Made by a program: the position numbers and the translations under genes
Notes under the pieces: model-generated
What the model saw: only the letters and a program-made list of their open reading frames with translations
What the model was told of the DNA's origin: nothing
Database searches by the model: none
Source of the DNA: Nocardia sp.
Lineage (GTDB): Bacteria; Actinomycetota; Actinomycetes; Mycobacteriales; Mycobacteriaceae
Length of the DNA stretch: 64,000 bases
Direction of reading: 5' to 3'
Assembly (NCBI RefSeq): GCF_025465275.1
Contig: NZ_JAODNK010000144.1
Location: 1 to 64,000 of the forward strand
In this document: positions 8,998-17,925 of the stretch, in pieces
Position numbering within the stretch: the first letter of the stretch is position 1
Layout of the letters: every line of letters begins with the position of its first letter

Positions 8998-9786
8998 TCA
9001 CACCAGGTCGACTCGCACGCCGGCCGCACGCAGGCCGGCGACGGTCTCCGGGTCGGCGTCGGAATCGGTGACCAGGACGTGGATCCGGTCGATGGGGCAG
9101 ATGCGGGCCAGGGCGGTGCGCTGGAGCTTGTCCGAGGTCGCCACCGCGATGACATGCTGTGCGCGGCGGACCATTTCGGCATTGACGCCGGACTCGTCGA
9201 GATGGGTGCATTGCGCGCCACCGTCGACGGAGATGGCATTGACGCCGAGAACCAGTGTGTCCAGCCGCAATTCGGCCAGGGAACGCTCGGCGAGTGGACC
9301 GTGCAGTTCGTAGGATTCGCGCCGGGCCATGCCGCCGAGGCAGATGGTGCGCAGATACGGCCGCAGGACCAGCTCGGACGCGATATTCAGCGCATTGGTG
9401 ACGATGGTGAGCCGCTCGTCCGTGGCGGTGGCCAGGTCGGGCCGGCCCGCCAGCGCACGAGCCACGGCGGTGGTGGTGGTGCCGCCGTTGAGCCCGACCA
9501 CGGCATGCGTATTGATGAGGCCGGCAGCGTGTTCGGCTATGCGCTGTTTGGCCTCGTCGCCGTGCCGGTACCGGGCGGGCAGGTCGTAGGCGACCGAGGT
9601 CGCGACAATGCCGCCGTGCGTGCGGGTAGCCAGTTGCTGTTCGGCCAGTGAGGTGAAATCGCGGCGGACGGTGGCGGGGGAGACCGCCAGCCGTTCGGCC
9701 GCCTCCTCCACCGAGAGCCGGCCGGATTCGGCCAGCAGTTCGAGCAGCCTGTTCCAGCGCGTGGATCGATCGGCCGCTGCGGTCAT
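8998..9786 (-). CDS. DeoR-family transcriptional regulator of the amino-sugar locus (AgaR/NagR-like)
   Basis: A 262-residue repressor. An N-terminal DeoR helix-turn-helix (about 10-65, with SVEEAAERLAVSPATVRRDF) is followed by the DeoR sensor domain, which binds phosphorylated sugars (VGLNGGTTTTAVAR, ITIVTNALNI-like and LGVNAISVDGG motifs). It is the last gene of the leftward transporter operon, 12 bp after the permease stop. It most likely responds to a sugar phosphate made by the divergent catabolic genes and controls both arms. Candidate operators are the short direct repeats at 12890-12926 and 17926-17952. Effector unproven. Confidence 0.88.
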   Translation of the reverse strand: MTAAADRSTRWNRLLELLAESGRLSVEEAAERLAVSPATVRRDFTSLAEQQLATRTHGGIVATSVAYDLPARYRHGDEAKQRIAEHAAGLINTHAVVGLNGGTTTTAVARALAGRPDLATATDERLTIVTNALNIASELVLRPYLRTICLGGMARRESYELHGPLAERSLAELRLDTLVLGVNAISVDGGAQCTHLDESGVNAEMVRRAQHVIAVATSDKLQRTALARICPIDRIHVLVTDSDADPETVAGLRAAGVRVDLV

Positions 9787-9798
9787 TTCACCCTCCTG

Positions 9799-10686
9799 TC
9801 ATTTGACGCTGCCGGCTGTGAGACCGGCGACCAGGCGTTTTTCGATGAACGCGAAGAGGATGACGACCGGCACGATACCGACGGTAGAGATGGCGAACAC
9901 GTATTGCCAAGCCGTGTCGTACTGACCGATGAACTTCGTCAGGGCCACCGACAGCGGCTGGTTCTCCGGCGTGGTCAGAATCACCAGGCTGGCGGCGAAT
10001 TCGTTCCAGCAGGCCACCATGACGAAGATGGTCGCGGTGACGATGCCCGGCCACACCAGCGGCAGGCTCACCCGGGTCAGGATCTGCCACCGGCTCAGCC
10101 CGTCCAGCTGCGCGGCCTCCTCGATCTCCACCGGCACCGAGGCGAAGAAGCTGTGCAGAATCCACACCGCGAAGGACAGGTTGAAGGCCGCGTTCACCAG
10201 GATCATGGCCAGCCAGGTGTCATTGATGCCGAGCGCGAAGAACTCCCGGATCAGGCCGGTCACCAGCACGGTCGGTTGCAGCATCTGGGTGACCAGCACA
10301 ACGCCGAGGAAGGCGGCGCGGCCCGGAAAGCGCCGCCGCGCCGTGTAATACGCGGCCGGAATGGCCACCGCCAGCACCAGCAGCGTCGCGCTCACCGAAA
10401 TGACGATCGTGCTCGCCAGATTGAACGGCAGCGGCGTCTCCGGAGTGCTCCACATGGTGGAGTAGTTGTCCGGATGCCATACATGCGGCAGATAGGTCGG
10501 TGGAATGCGCAGGATCTCGGCGCGGGACTTGAGCGAGCCGAGCACCATCACCACATAGGGGATCAGGAAGAGCGCGGCGAGCAGTACGCCCACCGCGGTC
10601 AGTTCCCAGCGGCGTCGTTTCCGGTGGGACACAAAGAGTTTCGCCGTCGTGGCGGCGACTTCCGGAGTGGGGAGCGTAGTCGTCAC
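9799..10686 (-). CDS. Carbohydrate ABC importer permease, MalG type
   Basis: A 295-residue membrane protein with six predicted helices. It carries the MalG-family coupling loop EEAAQLDGLSRWQILTRVSLPL, whose EAA motif docks on the ATPase. It forms the translocation pore with the upstream-encoded MalF-type permease. The GTG start overlaps the preceding TGA (GTGA). No ATPase gene is in this cluster; in actinomycetes such CUT1 importers often share one MsiK-type ATPase encoded elsewhere (family knowledge). The predicted cargo is an amino sugar or its oligomer, because of the catabolic genes alongside. Confidence 0.9.
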   Translation of the reverse strand: MTTTLPTPEVAATTAKLFVSHRKRRRWELTAVGVLLAALFLIPYVVMVLGSLKSRAEILRIPPTYLPHVWHPDNYSTMWSTPETPLPFNLASTIVISVSATLLVLAVAIPAAYYTARRRFPGRAAFLGVVLVTQMLQPTVLVTGLIREFFALGINDTWLAMILVNAAFNLSFAVWILHSFFASVPVEIEEAAQLDGLSRWQILTRVSLPLVWPGIVTATIFVMVACWNEFAASLVILTTPENQPLSVALTKFIGQYDTAWQYVFAISTVGIVPVVILFAFIEKRLVAGLTAGSVK

Positions 10687-11579
10687 GAGTCCACCTGGTC
10701 GGTCGGGCGGATCACCTTCACGTAGACCGCGATGATCACCACGATCAGCGCGAAATTCAGCACGCTCATGGCCGCGGCGGTACCGATCTGCTGGTTCTGC
10801 CGGATGAGCTTGAAGGTGAGCGTGGTTGTGGTGTCGGCGGCGAATCCGGCGATGCTGCCGGTCAGCACCTGCAGAATCGGCAGCGAATTGAAGGCGTTGA
10901 TGATGTTGATAATGGCGGCCACCGCCATGGCCGGGCGCAGCTGCGGCAGCACGATATGGCGGTAGCGCTGCCAGGAGTTCGCGCCGTCCACCCGGCCCGC
11001 CTCCACCACCTCGGCTGGAATCGACTGCAGCCCAGCCAGAATCGTGTAGGTGGTGAACGGGATGGAGACGAAGACGCCGACGCCGATCGCCACCAGGAAC
11101 GCCTGCGTGGGCTCCTTGGTGAAACCGAAACCGCGGTCCAGCACGCCGATATCGACCAGGAAGCGATTGGCGACGCCGACATCCGGGTCCAGCAGGTAGT
11201 AGAAGATCGTCGTCGTCATCACCACCGAGGCCGCCCACGGCACCAGGACCGCCAGGCGCACGGCCGTCCGGCCCGGGAAGTCCTTGTTCAGGAACTGCGC
11301 CAGCGCGGCCGACAGCACCAGGGTGATGAAGACGACCCCCGCCACCCAGAAGACCGTGTGCCACAGCACCGATCCCAATTCCGGAATCGCGAACAGCGCC
11401 CGGTAATTCCCGAATCCGGCCGGACCACGATCCTGGCCGTACGGGGACAGATTGCGGGTGCTGGTCCAGAACATATACCCGGCGGGGAAGACGACGATCG
11501 CGACCACCAGGAGCAGAACCGGGCTGACCCACGGCAGGGCGGCCAGCCCTGCCGTGAATCTGGTTCTACGCCTGCTCAA
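10683..11579 (-). CDS. Carbohydrate ABC importer permease, MalF type
   Basis: A 298-residue permease with six hydrophobic segments and the EAA loop VEAGRVDGANSWQRYRHIVL. I place the start at TTG 11579, which overlaps the stop of the binding-protein gene (TTGA) and gives the short basic N-terminus SRRRTRF before the first helix. Longer in-frame extensions would run about 100 bp into the binding-protein gene. It partners with the MalG-type permease (4 bp overlap at the other end). The tight GTGA/TTGA overlaps indicate one transcript for binding protein, both permeases and the DeoR gene. Confidence 0.87.
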   Translation of the reverse strand: MSRRRTRFTAGLAALPWVSPVLLLVVAIVVFPAGYMFWTSTRNLSPYGQDRGPAGFGNYRALFAIPELGSVLWHTVFWVAGVVFITLVLSAALAQFLNKDFPGRTAVRLAVLVPWAASVVMTTTIFYYLLDPDVGVANRFLVDIGVLDRGFGFTKEPTQAFLVAIGVGVFVSIPFTTYTILAGLQSIPAEVVEAGRVDGANSWQRYRHIVLPQLRPAMAVAAIINIINAFNSLPILQVLTGSIAGFAADTTTTLTFKLIRQNQQIGTAAAMSVLNFALIVVIIAVYVKVIRPTDQVDS

Positions 11580-12829
11580 TTCGCGGCCTGCTGGATCTTC
11601 TTCAGCACATCGGCCGGATCGGCGCCCTGGGTGATGGTGCCCAGCTGCTGCTTGATCGCGCCCTGCGCGGCCGCCCACTTGGGATTATTGCTCGGGTAGA
11701 ACTTGGCGGAGGGCAGCGTGGCCGAGAATGCCTTGGTCACCGGATCATCGGCGAGAGCGGTGAGGCCGCTGATGGTGATCGGAATGAAGTGCTCGGACTT
11801 CACGAAATTCGTGTACGCGTCCGGCGCGTAGAAGTAGTCGAGCAGCTTCTTGATCGCGGCCTGCTTGCTGCCGTCCTTCTTGAAGGCCATCAGATGATCG
11901 GCCACACCGAGCGTCACCGGCTGCCCGGATTCGGTCGGCGAGGGCGCGGTCGCGTACTTCAGGCTCGGATTCTTGTCGGCGATCATGCCGATCAGCGGGG
12001 GCAGACCCTCGATCATGCCGATTTTGCCCTGGATGAAGGCATTGAGGACGTCCTTGCGGTCGGTCGCACCCGGATTCGGTTGTGTCACCCCGGCATCGGC
12101 GATCGACTTCATGGCGCGCACACCGGTCAGGTTCTCCGGGGTATCGACGGTGACCTTGCCGTCCGCCGACCAATTGCCGCCCGCACCGAAGGTCCAGATG
12201 GAGGTCTCACCCTGCGTCTCCTCGCTGCCCAGCGGCAGACCGTAGCCGGAGACGCCGCCGCCGAGCGCCTCGACCTTCTTGGCCGCGTCCGTGAGGTCGG
12301 CCCAGGTCTTCGGCGGGGTGGTGACGCCGGCGCGAGTGAGCAGGTCGGTGTTGTAGAACAGCGTCCGGGTGGAGGCGAACAGCGGCAGCGCCCACTGGGT
12401 TCCGTCCATGGTGGCGTTCTGCTTGAAGCCGGGCTGGATATCGGCGAGCACCGAATCGGAGACGATATCCGAGGCCGGATACAGCATCTTGTCGCCGGCG
12501 AAGCTGGAGTAGGCATCGATATTCAGGATGTCCGGCGTGCTGGAGGAGGACTGCAGATCGGTCCGCACCACATCGTTGATGGTTTCCCAGGACTCCACCT
12601 GCAGATTCACCGAGATGTCCGGGTTCTGGTCGTGGAAGCCCTTCAGGATGCCCTGCCACAGCGCCTTGGTGCCGTGCGGGCCGTCACTGTAGGTGGGAAC
12701 CAGCAGGTTGAGGGAGTTCGGTCCATTGTCGGAGGAGCTCTTCGAGCCGAAACCGCAGGAGGAGGTGGCGAGGACGGCTGCCGTGAGCATTGCCACGGCC
12801 GCAATGGTCTGGTGGAGGGATCTTTTCAC
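11576..12829 (-). CDS. Extracellular sugar-binding lipoprotein of the ABC importer
   Basis: A 417-residue solute-binding protein of the CUT1 class. The GTG start gives a basic N-terminus (KRSLHQ), a hydrophobic segment and a relaxed lipobox ATSSC around residue 24, so it should be lipid-anchored outside the membrane. The body shows family landmarks such as SLNLLVPTYSDG, a central PKTWADLTDAAKKVEALGG region and a FIQGKIGMIEG strand. It is the first gene of the leftward transport operon and diverges from the SIS gene across a 121 bp control region. Cargo is probably GalNAc- or GlcNAc-containing sugar, inferred only from context. Confidence 0.9.
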   Translation of the reverse strand: MKRSLHQTIAAVAMLTAAVLATSSCGFGSKSSSDNGPNSLNLLVPTYSDGPHGTKALWQGILKGFHDQNPDISVNLQVESWETINDVVRTDLQSSSSTPDILNIDAYSSFAGDKMLYPASDIVSDSVLADIQPGFKQNATMDGTQWALPLFASTRTLFYNTDLLTRAGVTTPPKTWADLTDAAKKVEALGGGVSGYGLPLGSEETQGETSIWTFGAGGNWSADGKVTVDTPENLTGVRAMKSIADAGVTQPNPGATDRKDVLNAFIQGKIGMIEGLPPLIGMIADKNPSLKYATAPSPTESGQPVTLGVADHLMAFKKDGSKQAAIKKLLDYFYAPDAYTNFVKSEHFIPITISGLTALADDPVTKAFSATLPSAKFYPSNNPKWAAAQGAIKQQLGTITQGADPADVLKKIQQAAN

Positions 12830-12950
12830 TTGTGGAACCTTTCGATACACGCACCCGGGCGAAACCGAGGATGATGAGGTCGATCGGGTGATTGTTGTCG
12901 AATCTAACGCAGCCGTGATCGATTGTGACTGCTTTGGCTGTAAATTTGAC
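12830..12950. promoter_or_regulatory. Divergent promoter region of the amino-sugar locus with GATTGT direct repeats
   Basis: This 121 bp gap separates the leftward importer operon from the rightward catabolic operon, so it must hold both promoters. GATTGT occurs at 12890-12895 and 12921-12926, exactly 31 bp apart (three helical turns) and on the same face. The region is A/T-richer than its surroundings. It is a candidate operator for the DeoR regulator encoded at 8998. The repeat is seen; the role is inferred. Confidence 0.4.
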
Positions 12951-13895
12951 ATGAACGATCACTGGGCGCACTCTGGGCTGGTGCTGCCCTCCGCCGAAAG
13001 AACTCCCGCTACTCATCTCTCCGCCGAGATCGCCTCGCAGCCCGACAACTGGGCCGGGGCGCAGATCATCGCCGACCGGAATCGCGCGCTGTTTCCGGTA
13101 TCCGGCGAAAATGTGGCCGCGATCGGTTGCGGCACTTCCCTTTTCATGGCGCGCGCCTATGCGGCGCTGCGTGAGCGGTCCGGACAGGGGCTGACCGACG
13201 CCTGGCCCGCCGGGCAAGTGCCCACCGGTCGGCGCTACGACCGTTACGTGGTGATCTGCCGCTCCGGCACCACCACCGAGGTCATCGACGCGCTGCGTGC
13301 GCTCCCGGTCGAGGCGCCGCGCACGATCATCTGCTCGAGCCCCGGCACACCCGTGCTCGCACTGGGCGATTCGATCCTCATCGATGATGTGGACGAGCAG
13401 TCCGTGGTGCAGACGCGCTTTGCCACCACCACGCTGGCCATCCTGCGCTGGAGCCTCGGCGAGGATCTCACGCCCGTAATCGCCCAGGCCCGAGCGGTAT
13501 TGGCCGAGGACGCCGCGACAGCCCTCGGGGCGGTGCGATATGCGGACCAGATCACCTTCACCGGAATGGGATTCGCCGCCGCACTCGGCGAGGAAGCGGC
13601 GCTCAAGCTGCGCGAATCCTGCCAGTCCTGGACCGAGTCCTATCTGTCCACCGAATACCGGCACGGGCCGATCAGCATCGCCGCGCCCGGGCGTGCGGTC
13701 TGGGCGCTGGGTCCACTGCTGCCCGGATTCGCCGCGGATATCGCCGCGACCGGGGCGCATCTGGAACACCGCGGTATCGATCCGATGGCGGATCTCGTTC
13801 GCGTGCACCGGCTCTGTGTGCTTCGTGCGGCCGATCTGGGCCTGGATCCCGACCATCCGCGTAGCCTCACTCGCTCGGTAGTTCTCGATTCCTGA
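12951..13895 (+). CDS. SIS-domain sugar isomerase/deaminase, AgaS-like
   Basis: A 314-residue protein with two SIS modules. The first has the sugar-phosphate loop IGCGTSLFMARAYAAL and a VICRSGTTTEVIDAL motif, the second FTGMGFAAALGEEAALKLRE followed by TEYRHGP, as in AgaS/GlmS-type proteins. AgaS proteins convert galactosamine-6-phosphate to tagatose-6-phosphate plus ammonia; GlmS-like relatives act on glucosamine-6-phosphate. The presence of a class II aldolase and a PfkB kinase in the same operon favours the AgaS role. It is the first gene of the rightward operon, 12 bp before the ROK kinase. No glutaminase domain is present, so it is not GlmS itself. Confidence 0.82.
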   Translation: MNDHWAHSGLVLPSAERTPATHLSAEIASQPDNWAGAQIIADRNRALFPVSGENVAAIGCGTSLFMARAYAALRERSGQGLTDAWPAGQVPTGRRYDRYVVICRSGTTTEVIDALRALPVEAPRTIICSSPGTPVLALGDSILIDDVDEQSVVQTRFATTTLAILRWSLGEDLTPVIAQARAVLAEDAATALGAVRYADQITFTGMGFAAALGEEAALKLRESCQSWTESYLSTEYRHGPISIAAPGRAVWALGPLLPGFAADIAATGAHLEHRGIDPMADLVRVHRLCVLRAADLGLDPDHPRSLTRSVVLDS

Positions 13896-13907
13896 GCGGA
13901 GCCCGGC

Positions 13908-14846
13908 ATGAACCTGCAACCCGTCATCGGACTTGGAGCGGACGCGCTCGTGCTCGGTCTCGATGTCGGCGGCACCACCATCAAGGCGGAGATCACCGAT
14001 GCCGCGGGCGTCGTACTGGCCGCCGGTGATGTCGCCACCCCGCACGGCGCGGCCGCCTTCGAGTCCATGCTGGAACTCGGAGATGCGCTGCTGGACAAGC
14101 TCTCCGCGGCGGACCGGGCACGGGTCGAACGCGCGGCGGTACTGCTGCCCGGGGTGGTCGACACGGCCGCGTCGATCGCCGTGTTCAGCAGCAATATCGG
14201 CTGGCGGAATGTGGCGGTGGGAACCCGGTTCAGTGATCGATGGGGGATGCCGGTCCTGCTCGAACACGATGTGGCGGCGGCCGGCTGGGCGGAATGGCGG
14301 TTCGGCGCGGGCCAGGACCGCAGCTCCGTCTGCGTGGTGATTATCGGCACGGGAATCAGTGGAACCCTTTCCGTGGGAGGGCGATTCGTGCGCGGCGGCA
14401 TCGGCCAGGCCGGCGAATACGGCCATATCGCGGTGCGCAAGGACGGCCTGCTCTGCCCCTGCGGCAATACCGGCTGCGTCGAGACCGTGGCCTCGGCCGC
14501 CGCCATCGCCCGCGCCTACGCCCGCCGTACCGGTACCGAATGCCTCAGTGCGGCAGTCGTCTTCGGCCGCCTCGCCCATGATCCGGAGGCGCGCGCCGTC
14601 ATCGACGATGCCGTCGACGCTCTCGCGGACGGCCTGCTGGGCGTGATCCACGCCGCCTGCCCCGAACGGATCGTGCTCGGCGGCGGACTCGCCGGTGCGG
14701 GTGACGCCCTGGCCCACCCCCTGCACCAAGCCCTGACCGAACGCCTGCGCGTGGTCCCCGCCCCCGAGGTGGTCATCGGCTCCTTCGGCGCCCGCGCCGG
14801 ACTCACCGGCGCCGCCCTCTTCGCCAGATGCGGCGTACTGGCATGA
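13908..14846 (+). CDS. ROK-family amino-sugar kinase (GalNAc/GlcNAc kinase candidate)
   Basis: A 312-residue ROK protein without a helix-turn-helix, so a kinase rather than a repressor. The ATP site LGLDVGGTTIKAEI lies at about 16-30, the catalytic Asp is in LLEHDVAAAGWAEW, and the zinc motif CPCGNTGCVET with the preceding EYGH matches the ROK consensus. It would phosphorylate the imported amino sugar at O6 to feed the deacetylase encoded next. In proteobacterial GalNAc pathways that use non-PTS import, a ROK kinase (AgaK) does this step, which fits the ABC importer here. Sugar preference (GalNAc, GlcNAc or glucose) cannot be told. Confidence 0.85.
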   Translation: MNLQPVIGLGADALVLGLDVGGTTIKAEITDAAGVVLAAGDVATPHGAAAFESMLELGDALLDKLSAADRARVERAAVLLPGVVDTAASIAVFSSNIGWRNVAVGTRFSDRWGMPVLLEHDVAAAGWAEWRFGAGQDRSSVCVVIIGTGISGTLSVGGRFVRGGIGQAGEYGHIAVRKDGLLCPCGNTGCVETVASAAAIARAYARRTGTECLSAAVVFGRLAHDPEARAVIDDAVDALADGLLGVIHAACPERIVLGGGLAGAGDALAHPLHQALTERLRVVPAPEVVIGSFGARAGLTGAALFARCGVLA

Positions 14847-14886
14847 GTGCGGCGAGATCCGGCGGCTGTCCGAGTGCGGCCGGTCT

Positions 14887-16098
14887 ATGAGCGGGACACG
14901 TAGTCGCCGGACGGAGCAGAACGAGAGCGCCGCGGGCGCGGCGGGTTTCGGCGCCGGCCTGCATATTCGGGGGCGCATTGTGTCCGCGGCACATGATGTC
15001 GCGGACGGGGTTGTCTCGGTGGAGGGCGAGCGCGTCATCGCCGTTCGTACCCTGGCCGAATGGGCTGTGACGCATCCGGGTTCGGCGGAGTTGCCGTTCG
15101 AGGGGACGCTGCTACCCGGGCTGGTGGACATTCATGTGCACGGGGGTGCGGGGCATCGGTTCGACACCGAGGATCAGGAGGAGGCGGCGGGAGCTGCCGA
15201 GTACCACCGGTCGCGGGGGAGTACCACCGTGCTGGCGGGGATTGTCACCGCCGCACCGGACGACATGGCGGCGCAGGTGGCGGCATTGCGGGAGCTCGCC
15301 GAGGACGGGGTGATCGGCGGGATTTATGCCGAGGGGCCCTTCTTGGCGGGAACACGGTGTGGCGCACACGATCCGCGCTATCTCACCGATCCGGATCCGC
15401 GGCTGGTCCAGCGGCTGCTCGCGGCTGCCGGGGGGCATCTGAAGATTATGACTTTGGCCCCGGAGCGGCCCGGATTCGATTCGGTGGCACGTCTATTGGC
15501 CGATCACGGTGTGACGGTGTCGCTCGGTCACAGTGACGCCGATTTCGCGTCCTTCCGGGAAGCCTTGCAGCCCAACGGCCTTGCGAGCTCGGTGACTCAT
15601 CTCGGGAACGGGATGCCACCGCTGCATCATCGATCGGCCGGGCCGGTAGCCGCCGCGTTGGCGGCTGCGGCGCGAGGCAATGCTTCGGTCGAGCTCATCG
15701 GAGATGGCGTGCACGTCGACTCCGGCTTCGGCGCACTGGCTTTCGCCGCCGCACCGGGGCGGGTCGCGCTGATTACCGATGCGATGGCGGCGGCCGGGAT
15801 GCCGGACGGAAAATATCGGCTCGGATCGCAGGATGTCCAGGTCAGCGATGGGGTGGCGCGGATAGCGAGTGGCTCCATCGCCGGTGGCACCGCGCATCTG
15901 CTGCGGTGCCTGGCCTGGGCGGTGCGCGAATGTGACGTGTCCCTGGTCGATGCCGTGCGTGCGGCCACCGCGACACCGGCGGGCATTGCCGGTCTGGCCG
16001 ATGTCGGAGAGGTGCGCGCCGGGGGCTACGCGGATCTCCTTGTGGTCGATGACGATCTGACGCTGCGGCGAGTGTTGTCTCGGGGGCGCTGGCTGTGA
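14887..16098 (+). CDS. nagA: N-acetylglucosamine/galactosamine-6-phosphate deacetylase
   Basis: A 403-residue amidohydrolase of normal NagA length. Landmarks are the metal-site strand DIHVHGGAGHRFDTED near 78, GIYAEGPFLAG, the His in VSLGHSDADF, VTHLGNGMPPLHHR, ELIGDGVHVD and the catalytic Asp in LITDAMAAAGMPDGKY. It removes acetate from the 6-phosphorylated N-acetyl sugar in the cytoplasm. A 40 bp gap separates it from the ROK gene, and its TGA overlaps the GTG of the next kinase. Together with the aldolase it may act as AgaA (GalNAc-6-P) rather than NagA; the sequence alone does not decide. Confidence 0.9.
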   Translation: MSGTRSRRTEQNESAAGAAGFGAGLHIRGRIVSAAHDVADGVVSVEGERVIAVRTLAEWAVTHPGSAELPFEGTLLPGLVDIHVHGGAGHRFDTEDQEEAAGAAEYHRSRGSTTVLAGIVTAAPDDMAAQVAALRELAEDGVIGGIYAEGPFLAGTRCGAHDPRYLTDPDPRLVQRLLAAAGGHLKIMTLAPERPGFDSVARLLADHGVTVSLGHSDADFASFREALQPNGLASSVTHLGNGMPPLHHRSAGPVAAALAAAARGNASVELIGDGVHVDSGFGALAFAAAPGRVALITDAMAAAGMPDGKYRLGSQDVQVSDGVARIASGSIAGGTAHLLRCLAWAVRECDVSLVDAVRAATATPAGIAGLADVGEVRAGGYADLLVVDDDLTLRRVLSRGRWL

Positions 16099-17045
16099 TT
16101 CTCACGGTGACCCTGAATCCCGCCTACGACCTGACCTATCGGCTCGATCGGTTCGAATACGGGGCGGTGCAGCGGGTTCCGGTGCTGATCCAGCGAGTCG
16201 GCGGTAAAGGCATCAATGTCTCGCGGGTGCTGAACGAGCTGGGGAACAGCTCCGTGGCAACAGGATTCGCCGATGATGCGTTCGCCGTCGAGGCCGCCCG
16301 CGAACTGCTCGTCGACTTCGTGACAGCGCTGCCGCGCGTCCGCCGCACCGTCGTTCTCAGTGAGGCCGACGGCACCACCACCGGATTGTGGGAGCCGGGT
16401 GCGGAAGTGGCCGATCCGGAGCGCGCCATGACGGACCTGCGCCGCCGAATAGGTGAACTGCTGCCGGCGGCGCGCGGCGTGGTGATCTCGGGTTCGCTGC
16501 CTGGAGGGCTGCGGCCGGACTTCCCAGCCGAGCTGGCGCGGCTCGCGATCGCCGCCGGTATCCCCGTCATCTGCGATGTGGACGGTGCGGCGCTGCACGC
16601 GGCGGTCCAGGTGCCCGGCGTGGTGCTCATGCCCAATACCGATGAGCTACTGGCTCTGACCGGTGTCAGCCCGCGCACTTCCGCCGAAGTGGTGGCGGTG
16701 GCGCAGCCCCTGCTGGAGGCCGGAGTCGGCGCAATCATCGCCACCCGGGGCCGCGCGGGCATGGTGGCCGTCACCGCGCCCGGCGCCTGGTCCGCCTGCT
16801 CGCCGGAAGCGGTCACCGGTAATCCGACCGGGGCGGGTGATGCCGCCGCCGCTGCCGTCATATCCGGACTGGCCGCCGGAATCGGCTGGCCCGCACTGCT
16901 TGCCGATGCCGTCGCCACCTCGGCGGCGGCGGTGGCCCGGCCGGTGGCGGGCGAGATCGACCACGAATTACGGGACCGCCTCATTCGCCAGGTTCGAGTG
17001 AAACCGGTGGGCGGGCCGACTATCCAGGAGAAGCCATGCCTTTGA
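16095..17045 (+). CDS. PfkB-family hexose-phosphate kinase 1 (tagatose-6-P / 1-phosphofructokinase type)
   Basis: A 316-residue ribokinase-fold kinase. The N-terminal signature GGKGINVSRVLNELG starts at residue 36, and the C-terminal ATP/catalytic motif NPTGAGDAAAAAVISGLA holds the base Asp. N-terminal MILTVTLNPAYD is typical of LacC/FruK proteins. With a class II aldolase directly after it (10 bp overlap), the likely reaction is tagatose-6-phosphate to tagatose-1,6-bisphosphate. The GTG start overlaps the nagA TGA. A second, similar kinase lies just past the aldolase, so the two may have split substrates. Confidence 0.88.
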   Translation: MILTVTLNPAYDLTYRLDRFEYGAVQRVPVLIQRVGGKGINVSRVLNELGNSSVATGFADDAFAVEAARELLVDFVTALPRVRRTVVLSEADGTTTGLWEPGAEVADPERAMTDLRRRIGELLPAARGVVISGSLPGGLRPDFPAELARLAIAAGIPVICDVDGAALHAAVQVPGVVLMPNTDELLALTGVSPRTSAEVVAVAQPLLEAGVGAIIATRGRAGMVAVTAPGAWSACSPEAVTGNPTGAGDAAAAAVISGLAAGIGWPALLADAVATSAAAVARPVAGEIDHELRDRLIRQVRVKPVGGPTIQEKPCL

Positions 17046-17887
17046 CGCCTGTCCCGAGACTGATCGAGCTAGCCGGGCCGGGGGGACTCGGCGCCTTCAA
17101 TGTCATCACGCTCGAGCACGCGGAAGCTATCGCCGCTGCGGCCGAGGCCACCGAAAGGCCTGCGATACTGCAGATTTCGGAGAATACGGTGAAATATCAC
17201 GGCGGCCTGAAGCCGCTGGCCCGCGCCTGTCTGGCCATTGCCGTGGACAGTACGGCCGATCTCGCGGTGCATCTGGATCATGCGACGGATACCGCGCTGA
17301 TCCGGGAAGCGGTCGAGCTCGGGCTGAGCTCGGTCATGTACGACGGTGCGGCGCTCGAATATGACGAAAATGTCGCTGCGACAGCCGAAATCACCCGCTG
17401 GTGCCATGCGCGGGAGGTCTTCGTGGAAGCCGAACTCGGCGAGGTCGGCGGCAAGGACGGCGCGCACGCTCCGGGTGTGCGCACCGATCCGGACGAGGCC
17501 GTCGCCTTTGTCGCCGCCACCGGTGTCGGCGCGCTGGCCGTGGCCGTCGGCTCGGTGCATGCCATGTCGACTCGCGCCGCCACCCTGGACGAGGACCTCA
17601 TCTCCCGCCTCGCCGCGGCGCTCGATATTCCGCTGGTGCTGCACGGGTCCTCCGGCGTGCCCGATGAGGGTCTGCGCGCCGCCGTCCGGCACGGCATGGT
17701 CAAGATCAATTACGGCACGCGCTTGAATATCGCGCTCACCGAAGCCGTCCGCGTGGCGCTGGCCGCCGCCCCCGGAGCCTCGGATCCGCGAAAGTACCTT
17801 GGACCCGGTCGTTTCGGCATTCAGCAGGATGTCGAACACCACCTGCGCGTCATTGCGGCCCGCAGCTTGCGCGCCGTGCCGAACTGA
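17036..17887 (+). CDS. Class II ketose-bisphosphate aldolase (KbaY/GatY/AgaY type)
   Basis: A 283-residue zinc aldolase that would split tagatose- or fructose-1,6-bisphosphate into dihydroxyacetone phosphate and glyceraldehyde-3-phosphate. The zinc motif HLDHATD is at about 80-86, the second metal/catalytic segment EAELGEVGGKDG near 134, and the phosphate-binding VLHGSSGVPDEGLR and KINYGTRLN follow. Its length matches the short KbaY/GatY subgroup. It overlaps the upstream kinase gene by 10 bp. A gap of 115 bp with possible regulator repeats separates it from the second kinase gene. Confidence 0.9.
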   Translation: MPLTPVPRLIELAGPGGLGAFNVITLEHAEAIAAAAEATERPAILQISENTVKYHGGLKPLARACLAIAVDSTADLAVHLDHATDTALIREAVELGLSSVMYDGAALEYDENVAATAEITRWCHAREVFVEAELGEVGGKDGAHAPGVRTDPDEAVAFVAATGVGALAVAVGSVHAMSTRAATLDEDLISRLAAALDIPLVLHGSSGVPDEGLRAAVRHGMVKINYGTRLNIALTEAVRVALAAAPGASDPRKYLGPGRFGIQQDVEHHLRVIAARSLRAVPN

Positions 17888-17925
17888 GCTGCCGACCGGC
17901 AAGCCTTCCTCGCACGAACCACCGC

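Noticed and set aside
8898..9239. An N-terminal extension of the SARP regulator to 1174 residues
   Set aside because: It overlaps the DeoR gene in another frame and reads as Ser/Arg/Pro-rich shadow sequence; the winged helix starts at the chosen ATG.
12684..15131. A very long minus-strand open frame (815 codons) opposite the SIS, ROK and nagA genes
   Set aside because: It is antisense to three well-defined enzymes, has low-complexity Gly/Arg/Asp-rich translation and no domain; long shadow frames are expected at this GC content.
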